NCBI RefSeq assembly: GCF_023277925.1
Contig: NZ_CP063832.1
Location: 4,446,001 to 4,510,000 of the forward strand
DNA: 64,000 nt
Origin: Pseudomonas entomophila
GTDB lineage: Bacteria; Pseudomonadota; Gammaproteobacteria; Pseudomonadales; Pseudomonadaceae
Reading direction: 5' to 3'
Position numbers and translations under genes: made by a program. The stretch's first letter is position 1. Each line of letters starts with the position of its first letter. Shown piece by piece: positions 27,291 through 36,606 of the stretch. The notes beneath the pieces are model-generated. The model ran no database searches. It was not told the DNA's origin and was given only the letters and a program-made list of their open reading frames with translations.

Positions 27291-29294
27291 ATGCGATCAC
27301 CGGATGCGGATCCTGGCATGACCGAAGAAGCCGAGCGCTGGAAAGAAAAATACCTTAAAAGCATCGAGCAGCAGGAAAAGCTCGAGCGGCGCTGGGCCGC
27401 CCGTCTCGACTTGCTGCGTCGTGGCCTGGTGCGCAGCACCCTGGCGGCCGAAGGTAGCGACAAGATCGTTGACCAGTGCATGAAGGAAATGCGCGAAGTC
27501 ATCCGCAGCGACAACATGGACGCCGGCTTGGCCGGGCTGATTCCACGCCTGGAAAAGGCTGTGCTCGACTCCGAGCAGCGCCGTGAAACACGCATGACCC
27601 AAGTCAGCGATGCGTTGACCGCGCTGGTCACCCAGTTGCAGACCCTGCCCCTGCCCGGGGAAGTGGCGCGCCCTCTGAAGAAGCTGGCGAAGAAACTGGA
27701 TGGCGGCGTCAGCCAGTCCCGTGAATTGCCCCCACTGCTGGGTGAGCTCAGCGGCCTGCAGGGGCGCGCCCTTAACGCGGTGCAAAAGCCTGACGAAGAA
27801 GCCAAGCCGGGGTTTCTCCAGCGCCTGTTCGGTGGGCGTGACGAGCCTCAGGGGGAAATGGCCACGGCGGCCGTTGCCACGTCCCCGCTGCTCGTTCCGG
27901 CCCAGGCCGAGGCGCCCGCGATGCAACCTTCCCTGCCCCAGGATGCGGACGAACTGCATGCTCTGAATGCTGTGCCTGCGCCTGCGATGGAGGAAGAGCC
28001 CGAACTTGAGCCGGACATCGAGGTACCGGGCCCCGCGTTGGTCGAAACCGTCGCGGTGATTGCTGCCGAGCCTGCGCCTGTGCCCGAATCCACCCCGGAG
28101 GTCGAGGAGGCGTCAGCGCCCGAACTTGCCCGTGTCGAGCCCGAGGCGCAACCCGCCGAAGAAGTTGAGCCGGCACAACTCCCCGCGCTCGCGGACATCG
28201 TCGGAGGCGAGGACGGTCCCTACGCGCTCCCTGATGCAGTAGAGCCCCCATACAGCCAGGTAGCTGCCCATATCGAGCAGACCCTGATCGGCCTGCTCGA
28301 CGACCTCAGCCTGCCCGAACGGCACAAGGCCCAGGCTCTGGAGATGCGCGAACGCGTCGCCCGCGGCCTCAATTGGTACGAGCTGATCCCGGTGCTGGAC
28401 GACCTGGCCGTGCTCATGCTGGCCATCACCGACAGCGGCCAGCATGAGTTCGAAGCCTATCTGCAGCAGCTCAACGAGCGCCTGGAAACCTTCCAGAGCC
28501 ACCTGCACGAAGCCAGTGCCGGCCACGCGGACAACAGCTCCGCCGCCCGTGAACTGGACAACCAGTTGCGCGAGCAGGTCGATGGCCTGCAGAGCAGCGT
28601 CCAGGGCGCCGCCGATGTGGACAGTCTCAAGCACATCCTGGAGAACCGCCTCGAGGGGTTGCTGGTGACCATGGATGAGCATCAGCATGAGCGTGACCGT
28701 CGCGAGCAGGAGCTGGCTGGCCGTCTGCAAGGGTTGGCCGAACGTGTGGCGAGCATGGAGCAGGAAGCCCTCGGCTACCGCGAGCACCTCGAGGAGCAGC
28801 GGCAGAAGGCGATGATCGACCCGCTTACAGGCCTGCCCAACCGTGCCGCCTGGTCGGAGCGGGTCGAGCATGAAGTGCTCGACTGGCAGGAGAACGGCGG
28901 TCACCTGGCCATGGCGATTCTCGACCTCGACCATTTCAAGCGTATCAACGATGGCTATGGCCACTTGGCGGGTGACAAGGTGTTGAAAATTGTTGCCGAG
29001 CAGTTGCGCAAGCGCATGCGTGGCCGCGATTTCATCGCCCGCTTCGGTGGCGAGGAGTTCGTCCTGCTGCTGCCGCAGACTTCGCCACCTGCAGCGGTGC
29101 AGGTCGCCGAGACACTGCGCGCGGCAATCGAGGCCTGCCCGTTCCACTTCAAGGGCGAGCGGGTAGTGATCACCACGTCGATCGGCCTGAGCGCCTTCCG
29201 CTCGGGCGAGCGCGGCGACCAGGTACTCAAGCGTGCGGATGAGGCGCTGTACCGGGCCAAGGACCAGGGCCGCAATCGGGTCGAACAGGCATAG
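27291..29294 (+). CDS. dgcH: Diguanylate cyclase (GGDEF domain)
   Basis: This enzyme makes cyclic di-GMP from two GTP. The 667-residue protein has an N-terminal helical region (about 1–165), an acidic proline/alanine/glutamate-rich linker (about 180–300), a helical sensory or coiled-coil segment (about 310–500), and a C-terminal GGDEF domain. The active-site motif is GGEEF at 586–590. The inhibitory site RxxD is R577–D580, exactly five residues before, so product inhibition is expected. There is no membrane helix. AGGA precedes ATG 27291. Its place near dsbA and ampDh2 matches that of P. aeruginosa DgcH. Confidence 0.9.
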   Translation: MRSPDADPGMTEEAERWKEKYLKSIEQQEKLERRWAARLDLLRRGLVRSTLAAEGSDKIVDQCMKEMREVIRSDNMDAGLAGLIPRLEKAVLDSEQRRETRMTQVSDALTALVTQLQTLPLPGEVARPLKKLAKKLDGGVSQSRELPPLLGELSGLQGRALNAVQKPDEEAKPGFLQRLFGGRDEPQGEMATAAVATSPLLVPAQAEAPAMQPSLPQDADELHALNAVPAPAMEEEPELEPDIEVPGPALVETVAVIAAEPAPVPESTPEVEEASAPELARVEPEAQPAEEVEPAQLPALADIVGGEDGPYALPDAVEPPYSQVAAHIEQTLIGLLDDLSLPERHKAQALEMRERVARGLNWYELIPVLDDLAVLMLAITDSGQHEFEAYLQQLNERLETFQSHLHEASAGHADNSSAARELDNQLREQVDGLQSSVQGAADVDSLKHILENRLEGLLVTMDEHQHERDRREQELAGRLQGLAERVASMEQEALGYREHLEEQRQKAMIDPLTGLPNRAAWSERVEHEVLDWQENGGHLAMAILDLDHFKRINDGYGHLAGDKVLKIVAEQLRKRMRGRDFIARFGGEEFVLLLPQTSPPAAVQVAETLRAAIEACPFHFKGERVVITTSIGLSAFRSGERGDQVLKRADEALYRAKDQGRNRVEQA

Positions 29295-29392
29295 ATAGTT
29301 ACCGCATCGACGACGCCATTGTCCTCGACACTGCAGGCCCGCGCTGGAACCCCAGCGTCTTGCCTGTAATCGATCGACACAAGGAGTCGAAC

Positions 29393-29788
29393 ATGAATAT
29401 GACCCGTTGGAGCCTGCCGCTGCTCCTGGCCCTGGTTTTCCAGGGGGCCGCCATGGCCCACGAAGTGGCCCTTACCGCCCATATCGCCGCCGATGGCCGT
29501 ATCCTGAGCCAGTCACCGCAGTGGATCGACCAGGTGCAGGTGCAACCCCAGGCCAACTACTTCACCCAGTACAAGCTGAGTTTGGACAAGAGCCAGCTCC
29601 GCCAGGCTCCGGGCTTCTGTTCTGTCTCCGCCCTTGATGCCAGCAGCTACGACCGCCAACTGCATGGCGCGGCCAAGGTGATCGGCAAGCCGCTGGTCGA
29701 CAAGCTGACCGTGCAGACCCAACTGGTGGATGTACAAGGCCCCAGCGGCGACAACTCGCTGGAGTTCCAGGTGCTGTGCGTGCGCTGA
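29393..29788 (+). CDS. Small exported protein of unknown function
   Basis: The 131-residue protein has a signal peptide ending near GAAMAHEVA (about 1–21), then a beta-rich domain of about 110 residues. Two cysteines (in GFCSVSAL and the C-terminal VLCVR) could form a disulfide. AAGGAG at 29381–29386 supports ATG 29393. I do not recognise the family. It lies between dgcH and ampDh2 and seems to be a separate gene, with about 100 bases on each side. A periplasmic location is likely. Confidence 0.72.
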   Translation: MNMTRWSLPLLLALVFQGAAMAHEVALTAHIAADGRILSQSPQWIDQVQVQPQANYFTQYKLSLDKSQLRQAPGFCSVSALDASSYDRQLHGAAKVIGKPLVDKLTVQTQLVDVQGPSGDNSLEFQVLCVR

Positions 29789-29872
29789 GGCGTGACGAAC
29801 TTGGTAACCTGGTGCGCGGAGCACGTTATACTGTAGCGCTATTGCCGCCTACTTCATGACGTGTTCCCTGCA

Positions 29873-30649
29873 ATGAAAAAACTCTTCACCGCCCTGCTCC
29901 TGCTGGCCTTGGCTGGTTGTTCAAGCGGCTTGCGTATCGATCGCAGCCACCCTTCGGCCAACCAGGACAGCCGTATCCAGTTCGTCGTCCTGCACTACAC
30001 CAATGCGTCGCTGGAGCGTTCCCTTGCCTTGCTCACCCATGGTGAGGTGAGCAGCCATTACCTGATCGGCGACGGGCCTGCCACGGTCTATCAACTGGTG
30101 GATGAAAACCGCCGTGCCTGGCATGCCGGCGACAGCCAGTGGCAGGGGCGTACCTGGCTCAATTCCAGCTCCATCGGCATCGAGATCGTCAACCAGGGCT
30201 ACACCGACACGCCGAACGGTCGGGTCTGGCATCCCTACAGCGAGGCGCAGGTCCAGTCGTTGATCGCCTTGCTCAAAGACATCGTCAAGCGCAACAACAT
30301 CGACCCTCGGCACATCATCGGGCACAGCGACATCGCCCCGTTGCGCAAGCTCGACCCGGGCCCGCTCTTCCCTTGGAAGCGCCTGGCCGACGCCGGCCTG
30401 GGCATCTGGCCCGAGGCTGGTGCGGTGGCGCGGCAGCAGGCGTATTTCGAGGTAAACCCACCTAGCATTGGCTGGTATCAGCAGCAACTGGCACGTTTTG
30501 GCTACGCCATCGACCAGACCGGTACGCTGGATGTGGCGACCCGCCACGTGATCGCAGCGTTCCAGATGCGTTTCCGCCCGCAGCGCTTCGATGGTATGCC
30601 GGACGCCCAGACCGCCGCGATGTTGCAGGTGCTCAACCGCAAGCGCTAA
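29873..30649 (+). CDS. ampDh2: Lipoprotein N-acetylmuramoyl-L-alanine amidase (AmpDh2-like)
   Basis: This enzyme cleaves the bond between MurNAc and the stem peptide in cell-wall turnover. The 258-residue protein has a lipobox LAGC (about 15–18) placing it in the envelope. The amidase_2 domain has zinc-ligand regions FVVLHYT and IIGHSDIAP plus the SIGIEIVN strand. A C-terminal peptidoglycan-binding domain ends in AAFQMRFRPQRFDG. ATG 29873 gives the lipoprotein signal; a GTG at 29861 adds four residues and is less likely. TATACT at 29827–29832 may be its -10. Neighbourhood with kinB/algB matches ampDh2 of P. aeruginosa. Confidence 0.9.
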   Translation: MKKLFTALLLLALAGCSSGLRIDRSHPSANQDSRIQFVVLHYTNASLERSLALLTHGEVSSHYLIGDGPATVYQLVDENRRAWHAGDSQWQGRTWLNSSSIGIEIVNQGYTDTPNGRVWHPYSEAQVQSLIALLKDIVKRNNIDPRHIIGHSDIAPLRKLDPGPLFPWKRLADAGLGIWPEAGAVARQQAYFEVNPPSIGWYQQQLARFGYAIDQTGTLDVATRHVIAAFQMRFRPQRFDGMPDAQTAAMLQVLNRKR

Positions 30650-30739
30650 TCCTGCCTCGAGGGGTTGCCCCCTCGAGCGTTGCGCCAAACGGCCAGGCTC
30701 ATCGTCCATTCCGTTGCTATACCTTTGGTAATCAACCGG

Positions 30740-32368
30740 ATGCCGCGCATGTCTGCCCTGATCGCTTCGATGCGCCAATTTTTTTACCATCCGTGGCTGC
30801 TTGCCGTCATCGCGGCACTGGCCAGCGCCGCCCTGTTGCTGGCCGCCAGCGTCGGCCTGACCCTGCAACAGATGAAGCAAAGCGAAATCGAACAGATGAA
30901 CGCGCGGGGTGAGCGTTTTCTGGATCGCCTGGAGCAAGTGTTCGGCCAGTTGCGTGAGGGGGTCGACCAACTCGAGGGGCAGAACCTGCGCGGCTGCGGC
31001 CCGGCGATGCTGGAACAACTGCAGCAAGTGGCGCTGAAGTCGCGCTTTATCTATGAGGCAGCTTATGTGGATGGCCGGGAAAGCTGTTCCAGCCGGGGGG
31101 TGGATCGACAGGTCGATTCGTTGCGCAGGCCGGATATCCGCGGGCCCACCTACAGCTACTGGCTGAACACCACCACCGAACCCAATGACAACCTTGCCGC
31201 GCTGATGCTCGGGCGCGGCAGGTTCCTGGTGTCCACTTCCCGTGGCCATCTCTCCGATGTGGTCGACTTGCCCCCCGGCGGCAGCCTGCTGGTGGTGCTC
31301 GACCGTGGCAACCGCGCGATCCCGGTGTTGGGCCCGGAACAGCGCTGGCCGCCGACCGCCGACTGGCCACCGCCTTCGCACAAGTCGTTGCTCGAACTGC
31401 CCGACCGCCTGGTCTATCTCATGTCGACCAAGTCGCCGGATTATCAGCTGGTGCTGATCGCCCCTCGGGCCAGCCTGCCGCTGAGGCTCAATGGCCTGCT
31501 CTGGCTGCTGTTCCCGGGCAGCGTGGTACTGGCCGGTTGCATCGGCTGGCTGGTGCTGCAACTGATCCAGCAGCGCCGTTCGATGAGTTCGGAGCTGCAA
31601 CAGGCCCTGCGTCGGGGCGAGCTGCAGGTGCTCTACCAGCCGATCTTCGAACTGGACAGCCGCCGCTGCGTCGGTGCCGAGGCGCTGGTGCGCTGGCGGC
31701 GCCCGGACGGTAGCCTGACCAGCCCGGAGTTGTTCATCCCATTGGCGGAAAACACCGGGCAGATCCGCGAGATCACCGATTTCGTGTTGCAACGGGTGTT
31801 GGAGCAACTGGGCCAGCTGTTGCGCGCCAATCCGCGGCTGTATATCTCAGTGAACCTGGCGGCCTGCGATGTCATGGAGCCGCGTATCGGCCGCGTGGCC
31901 CAGCGACTGTTGGCCCAGCACCGGGTGGCCGCCAGCCAGATCGCCTTCGAGGTTACCGAGCGTGGCCTGATCGATGTGGTGGTGGCGCGGGACAACCTGC
32001 AGACCTTGCGCGCCGTGGGGCACCAGGTGCTGATCGATGATTTTGGCACCGGTTACTGCAGCCTCGCCTACCTGCAGACCTTGCCGGTGGACTGCCTGAA
32101 AATCGACAAGGCCTTCATCGACGCCCTGGGGCACGATGCCGCCAGCAGCGGCGTGGCGCCGCACATCATCCGAATGGCCCACGACCTGCACCTGCGGGTG
32201 ATCGCCGAGGGGATCGAGTCGGAGGACCAGGCGCAATTGCTCAACAGTGAAGGGGTCAATTACGGGCAGGGGTGGCTGTTCGCCCACCCGCTCAACGCCC
32301 GCCAGTTCGTCGAGCTGATCACCCGTGGGCGCCGAGTGGCGGGGCGGCGGATCGATGACGAGCCCTGA
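30740..32368 (+). CDS. CSS-motif c-di-GMP phosphodiesterase (EAL domain)
   Basis: This inner-membrane enzyme degrades cyclic di-GMP. The protein of about 542 residues has two membrane helices flanking a periplasmic CSS-motif domain (C116-S-S in ESCSSRG) and a cytoplasmic EAL domain from about 290. Catalytic residues are intact: E314 of EALVRW, N in NLAAC, E in EVTER, DDFGTGY, K in LKIDKAF and E in AEGIE. In enteric relatives the periplasmic cysteines respond to the DsbA/DsbB system, which controls activity. ATG 30740 and ATG 30749 are both possible; neither has a strong ribosome-binding site. Confidence 0.88.
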   Translation: MPRMSALIASMRQFFYHPWLLAVIAALASAALLLAASVGLTLQQMKQSEIEQMNARGERFLDRLEQVFGQLREGVDQLEGQNLRGCGPAMLEQLQQVALKSRFIYEAAYVDGRESCSSRGVDRQVDSLRRPDIRGPTYSYWLNTTTEPNDNLAALMLGRGRFLVSTSRGHLSDVVDLPPGGSLLVVLDRGNRAIPVLGPEQRWPPTADWPPPSHKSLLELPDRLVYLMSTKSPDYQLVLIAPRASLPLRLNGLLWLLFPGSVVLAGCIGWLVLQLIQQRRSMSSELQQALRRGELQVLYQPIFELDSRRCVGAEALVRWRRPDGSLTSPELFIPLAENTGQIREITDFVLQRVLEQLGQLLRANPRLYISVNLAACDVMEPRIGRVAQRLLAQHRVAASQIAFEVTERGLIDVVVARDNLQTLRAVGHQVLIDDFGTGYCSLAYLQTLPVDCLKIDKAFIDALGHDAASSGVAPHIIRMAHDLHLRVIAEGIESEDQAQLLNSEGVNYGQGWLFAHPLNARQFVELITRGRRVAGRRIDDEP

Positions 32369-32391
32369 ATAGAGGCGTCAGGGGCGCTCGC

Positions 32392-32478
32392 CCGTAGGAG
32401 CGGCTTCAGCCACGATCACCCGCGAAGCGGGTGCCATACAGGGTAATGCCTGCATCGCGGATAAACCCGCTCCTACAG
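32392..32478. repeat. REP-like element pair between the EAL gene and kinB
   Basis: TAGGAGCGGCTTCAGCC…ACCCGCGAAGCGGGTGCC is followed by ATCGCGGATAAACCCGCTCCTACAG. It lies between convergent genes, 11 bases from the kinB stop codon. Confidence 0.65.
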
Positions 32479-32488
32479 AGGGATTGGT

Positions 32489-34267
32489 TCAGACAGGCAG
32501 CGCCATGTAGAACTGCGTCCCCTGCCCTGGCCGCGAGAACACGCCCATGCGGCCACCATGCAGCTGCACGATCTCCTTGCACAGCGCCAGCCCCAACCCG
32601 GCCCCGCCCTTCTTGCGGCCAACTTGCACGAACGGCTCGAAGATCCGTCCCTGCTGCCCGTAGGCGATGCCCTCGCCGTTGTCCTCGATGCTGATGATCA
32701 CCCGCTCGGCATGGCGCCGCGCGTGCAGGCGGATACGCCCGCCGCTGGCGGTATGGCGGATGGCATTGTGCAGCAGGTTGTCCAGCACCCGGTCGAGCTG
32801 CGCTGCGTCGGCCTGGATGCGTGGCAGGGGCGGCTCCAACTCGCGGAGCAGTTCGATCTGTTTGTTCGCCGCCTGTTCGGCGAAGCGCGCCTGCGCCCGT
32901 TCGAACAGATCGTCCAGGGCGCAAGGGGCCAGTTCCAGCTTTTGCAGGCCGCTCTGGTATCGAGAGAAGTTCAGCAGGTCGTTGATCAGTTGGGTGAGAC
33001 GCTGCATTTCCTCGGCGATGGTCTCGAGCAAGTCGTTCTCCCGGGCGCCGGCCGGGAAGCTGACGCGCTCGCGCAGCAGGCCGAAGGCCATGTGCATGCC
33101 CGTGACCGGTGTGCGCAACTCATGGGACGCACGCAGGACGAACTCGCTGCGCACACGCTCGAAGGCGCGTTGCTCGGTGACATCGTGCAGCACCATCACG
33201 GCACCCAGGATAGGCCCCTGTGGGTGGCTGACCGGCGTCAGGCTGTAGGTCAGCAGTCGGCTTTCTTCGTCGACCTCCAGTTTCAGGTCATCCGGTGGCC
33301 GATCCAGGCTGCCACCACGCAGCACCTGGCGCAGCTGCTGTTCCAGCTCAGGGCGTTGCAGGGCTTCGACCAGGCCCACGCCCAGGCGACCAGGGTCCCA
33401 GCCGAGCTGGCGCTGGGCCACGGGGTTGAGGTGTTCCAGGCGGCCCTGGCGGTCGATGATCAGCAGGCCGTCGTCGATGCTGTCGAGTACCGCCTGCAGG
33501 CGCTGCTGGCCGGCGAGCAGTTCGTCGATGTTGGTAGCCTGGTGCTTGCGCAAGGCGTCGGCCATCAGGCCGAAGCGGCGGGTCAGCTGGTTCAGCTCGG
33601 TGGCCTGGGTCACCGGCAGGGTGACATCGAAGTTTCCCTGGCCAACCTGGTCGGCGGCCTTTGCCAGTGCTTCGATCGGCTGGCCGAAGCGGCGCGCGAT
33701 GTTGTGCGCGGTGATGAAGCCCAGCACCAGCACCGTCAGGCCCATCAAGCCCAGCAGGCCACTGACCAGCAGGGCGTGGTCGCGGGATTTTTCTTCGCTG
33801 CGGACGATGTGTTCCAGTGCCTGGCGGTGGGAGTCGAGAAGGTCGGCGCGGACCTGATTGAACGCCGCGCCTAGGGGCTGTTCGACCCCCATGCTGCGCG
33901 CAGGGGCCGGGCTTTCACGGTAGGCCTGTACGAAAGCCTGGTAGTTGCTGGCGGCCTTGCTGAAGCCGGTACGCTCGCCGCCTTGCTCCAGGCCTTGGTT
34001 TAGCAACGCCTGGAACTGGTCCTGCAGGGTGACCAGGTTGTTCGGGTTGGTGTCCTCGTCGAGCATCAGGTTCAACTGCTCGCCCAGGTTCTGCCGCAGC
34101 CTCAGGCCCAGGTCCAGCGAGTGGGTGGTGTCCTGGACCAGTCGCTGTTGCTGGGTGGCCATCTGCATCACGCTGACCAGGCCCAGCAGCAGGCCGAGCA
34201 AGGCCACGGTGATCAGCGCCGAGATGCTCAGGAACAGCCGCGTGCGCAGCTTCATCGGCCATCTCAT
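32489..34267 (-). CDS. kinB: Sensor histidine kinase KinB
   Basis: This membrane sensor partners AlgB. The 592-residue protein has an N-terminal helix (about 10–32), a periplasmic helical domain, a second helix (about 165–188), a HAMP domain, a PAS domain (about 255–370), a HisKA domain with phospho-acceptor H382 in ASHELRTP, and a HATPase domain with DNLLHNAIRH, DNGEGI and GAGLGLALCKEI. The start overlaps the algB stop codon as ATGA. In P. aeruginosa, KinB is a phosphatase/kinase for AlgB and affects alginate and virulence. All catalytic boxes are intact here. Confidence 0.94.
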   Translation of the reverse strand: MRWPMKLRTRLFLSISALITVALLGLLLGLVSVMQMATQQQRLVQDTTHSLDLGLRLRQNLGEQLNLMLDEDTNPNNLVTLQDQFQALLNQGLEQGGERTGFSKAASNYQAFVQAYRESPAPARSMGVEQPLGAAFNQVRADLLDSHRQALEHIVRSEEKSRDHALLVSGLLGLMGLTVLVLGFITAHNIARRFGQPIEALAKAADQVGQGNFDVTLPVTQATELNQLTRRFGLMADALRKHQATNIDELLAGQQRLQAVLDSIDDGLLIIDRQGRLEHLNPVAQRQLGWDPGRLGVGLVEALQRPELEQQLRQVLRGGSLDRPPDDLKLEVDEESRLLTYSLTPVSHPQGPILGAVMVLHDVTEQRAFERVRSEFVLRASHELRTPVTGMHMAFGLLRERVSFPAGARENDLLETIAEEMQRLTQLINDLLNFSRYQSGLQKLELAPCALDDLFERAQARFAEQAANKQIELLRELEPPLPRIQADAAQLDRVLDNLLHNAIRHTASGGRIRLHARRHAERVIISIEDNGEGIAYGQQGRIFEPFVQVGRKKGGAGLGLALCKEIVQLHGGRMGVFSRPGQGTQFYMALPV

Positions 34268-35610
34268 AGGTTGTACTGCTTGCGCTTGCGATACAGGGTG
34301 GAAGCGTCGATACCCAGGGTCTTGGCTGCCTGGTCGAGGGTGTCGCTGGTGGCCAGCACCGCACCGATGTGGGCGCGTTCGAGTTCTTCCAGGCTCAGCG
34401 CGGCGCCGACCCGTGGCGTGTTGCCGGTAGGCTGTTCACCCATGCCCAGGTGGCTGATTTCCACCCGCTCCTGAGGGCATATGATGCTGGCGCGCTCAAC
34501 CACGTTACGCAGTTCGCGAATGTTGCCCGGCCAGCGGTAGTTGAGCAGCGCAGCGCGGGCCTCGTCGCTGAAACCCTTGGCCGGTCGTGAGTACTCTTTG
34601 ACGAAACGGGCCAGGAAACGGTCGGCCAGGGTCAGGATGTCCTCGCTGCGCTCGCGCAGGGGCGGCAGGTGCAGGGTGATGACGTTCAGGCGGTACAGCA
34701 GGTCTTCGCGGAAGCGGTTTTCGCGGACCATTTCTTCGAGGTTGAGGTTGGTCGCCGCAAGGATGCGCACATCGGCGCGGCGGGTGACCGGGTCACCGAC
34801 CCGCTCGTATTCCTTATCCTGGATGAAGCGCAATAACTTGGGTTGTAACGTTAGGGGAAAGTCGCCGATCTCGTCGAGAAACAGCGTGCCGCCATCGGCC
34901 TGGCTGACTCGCCCCAAGGTGCTTTCGCTGGCACCGGTGAATGCGCCGCGAGTATGGCCGAACAGCTCGCTTTCCATCAGCTCGGCGTTGAGTGACGGGC
35001 AGTTGATGGTCACGCAGGCCTTGCGGGCGCGCTTGCTCCAGCCATGGATGGCGCGGGCCAGCTCCCCCTTGCCTGTCCCGGACTCGCCGAGGATGAGGAT
35101 GTTGGCGTCGGTGGTCGCCACCTGCCGGGCGGTTTCCAGCACGGCCATCATGGCCGGGCTGTGGGAGTCCAGGCCGTCCTTGGGTTTGCGCACTTCGCCT
35201 TCGAGGGCTTCCAGGCGTGCCGACAACTGCCGCACTTCCAGTTGCTTGGCCGTGGCCAGGCGTAGCTGGTCGGGGCTGCAGGGCTTTACCAGATAGTCGG
35301 CGGCGCCGGCCTGGATGGCGTCGACTGCAGTGTCGATGGCCGAATGCGCGGTGACGATCACCACCCGCATCCAGGGGGCCTGGATGCGCATCTGCGCCAG
35401 AACGTCGAGGCCATTGTCCTCACCCAGGCGCAGGTCGAGGAAGCACAGGTCGAACACCTGGCGCTGCAGCAGGGTTTCGGCCTGGGCGGCGCTGTTGGCG
35501 GTGGCCACGCTGTAGCCTGCGTCTTCGAGGCAGTAGCGGAACGTGCGCAGGATCGCGGACTCGTCGTCCACCAGCAGGATGCGGCCTTGGTTGTCCTGGG
35601 CTGGTTCCAT
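34264..35610 (-). CDS. algB: NtrC-family response regulator AlgB
   Basis: This is a sigma-54-type transcription activator of 448 residues: receiver domain with phospho-acceptor D59 in FLDLRLG, AAA+ domain with Walker A GESGTGKGE, sigma-54 contact loop GAFTGA, Walker B GGTLFLDEIG, and a C-terminal Fis-type helix-turn-helix ending AAKTLGIDASTLYRKRKQY. AGGAG precedes ATG 35610. It is the first gene of algB–kinB. Upstream and divergent stands an operon with a clear sigma-54 promoter, a natural candidate target. In P. aeruginosa AlgB also regulates algD. Confidence 0.94.
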   Translation of the reverse strand: MEPAQDNQGRILLVDDESAILRTFRYCLEDAGYSVATANSAAQAETLLQRQVFDLCFLDLRLGEDNGLDVLAQMRIQAPWMRVVIVTAHSAIDTAVDAIQAGAADYLVKPCSPDQLRLATAKQLEVRQLSARLEALEGEVRKPKDGLDSHSPAMMAVLETARQVATTDANILILGESGTGKGELARAIHGWSKRARKACVTINCPSLNAELMESELFGHTRGAFTGASESTLGRVSQADGGTLFLDEIGDFPLTLQPKLLRFIQDKEYERVGDPVTRRADVRILAATNLNLEEMVRENRFREDLLYRLNVITLHLPPLRERSEDILTLADRFLARFVKEYSRPAKGFSDEARAALLNYRWPGNIRELRNVVERASIICPQERVEISHLGMGEQPTGNTPRVGAALSLEELERAHIGAVLATSDTLDQAAKTLGIDASTLYRKRKQYNL

Positions 35611-35799
35611 TTCCTACGCTCCTTTGGGTGATGGTCTCAGTTAGTGTCGGAAAAATCGGGCAAGTTGCATGGTTGATTCTGATTGATTCGTCTCCCTGCA
35701 TGCTAGCCGCTTGCTGGGATGATGACCAAGTGCTTGAAAATCATGGGTTTGTGCGCCTGTGTGGGCTGTAGTGTCTTTGAGAATTGGCGCTGCTGCGCA

Positions 35800-35877
35800 G
35801 CGCATCGCGGATGAATCCGCTCCTACAGGCACGGTCACGTTGCAATAGAGGTAGGAGCGGATTTATCCGCGATGCGC
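35800..35877. repeat. REP-like palindrome upstream of algB
   Basis: GCGCATCGCGG…GCTCCTAC (35800–35826) is nearly the exact reverse complement of GTAGGAGC…CGATGCGC (35851–35877); one G·A position differs. It lies in the algB / sigma-54-operon intergenic region. Confidence 0.7.
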
Positions 35878-35935
35878 CGCATGAGCGGCGCTCGATCTCA
35901 CAGGCACTGCAACTCCTGAAGACAGGAACGTGAAT

Positions 35936-35950
35936 CGTGCAAAGTGCACG
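35936..35950. promoter_or_regulatory. Candidate upstream activator site (dyad)
   Basis: CGTGCA-AAG-TGCACG is a perfect 6-bp dyad about 125 bases upstream of the predicted sigma-54 start site, the usual distance for an enhancer-binding protein. A second half-site CGTGCA recurs at 35967–35972, 31 bases (three helical turns) away. AlgB, encoded next door, is the obvious candidate binder, but no binding consensus was compared. Confidence 0.4.
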
Positions 35951-36046
35951 GTGTACAGAAGCGCATCGTGCAGGATACGTCCCAGGTGGTTACCTAACGA
36001 ATACATAAGTCATTGATTTAAAAAAGTTTTTATTTGTGTGAAAGAC

Positions 36047-36062
36047 TGGCACGCCGGCTGCA
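36047..36062 (+). promoter_or_regulatory. Sigma-54 (RpoN) promoter
   Basis: TGGCACG at 36047–36053, four bases, then CTGCA at 36058–36062 matches TGGCACG-N4-TTGCA except one base, with GG and GC exactly 10 apart. Transcription would start near 36073, 35 bases before the first gene of the operon. The 35611–36046 gap otherwise holds a REP element and dyads, and no gene. Confidence 0.75.
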
Positions 36063-36107
36063 CCTCTCTGCTCAAGACAGACAACAGGTCCAGCAGGAGG
36101 AGCCGGC

Positions 36108-36603
<496 letters not shown>

Positions 36604-36606
36604 ACC

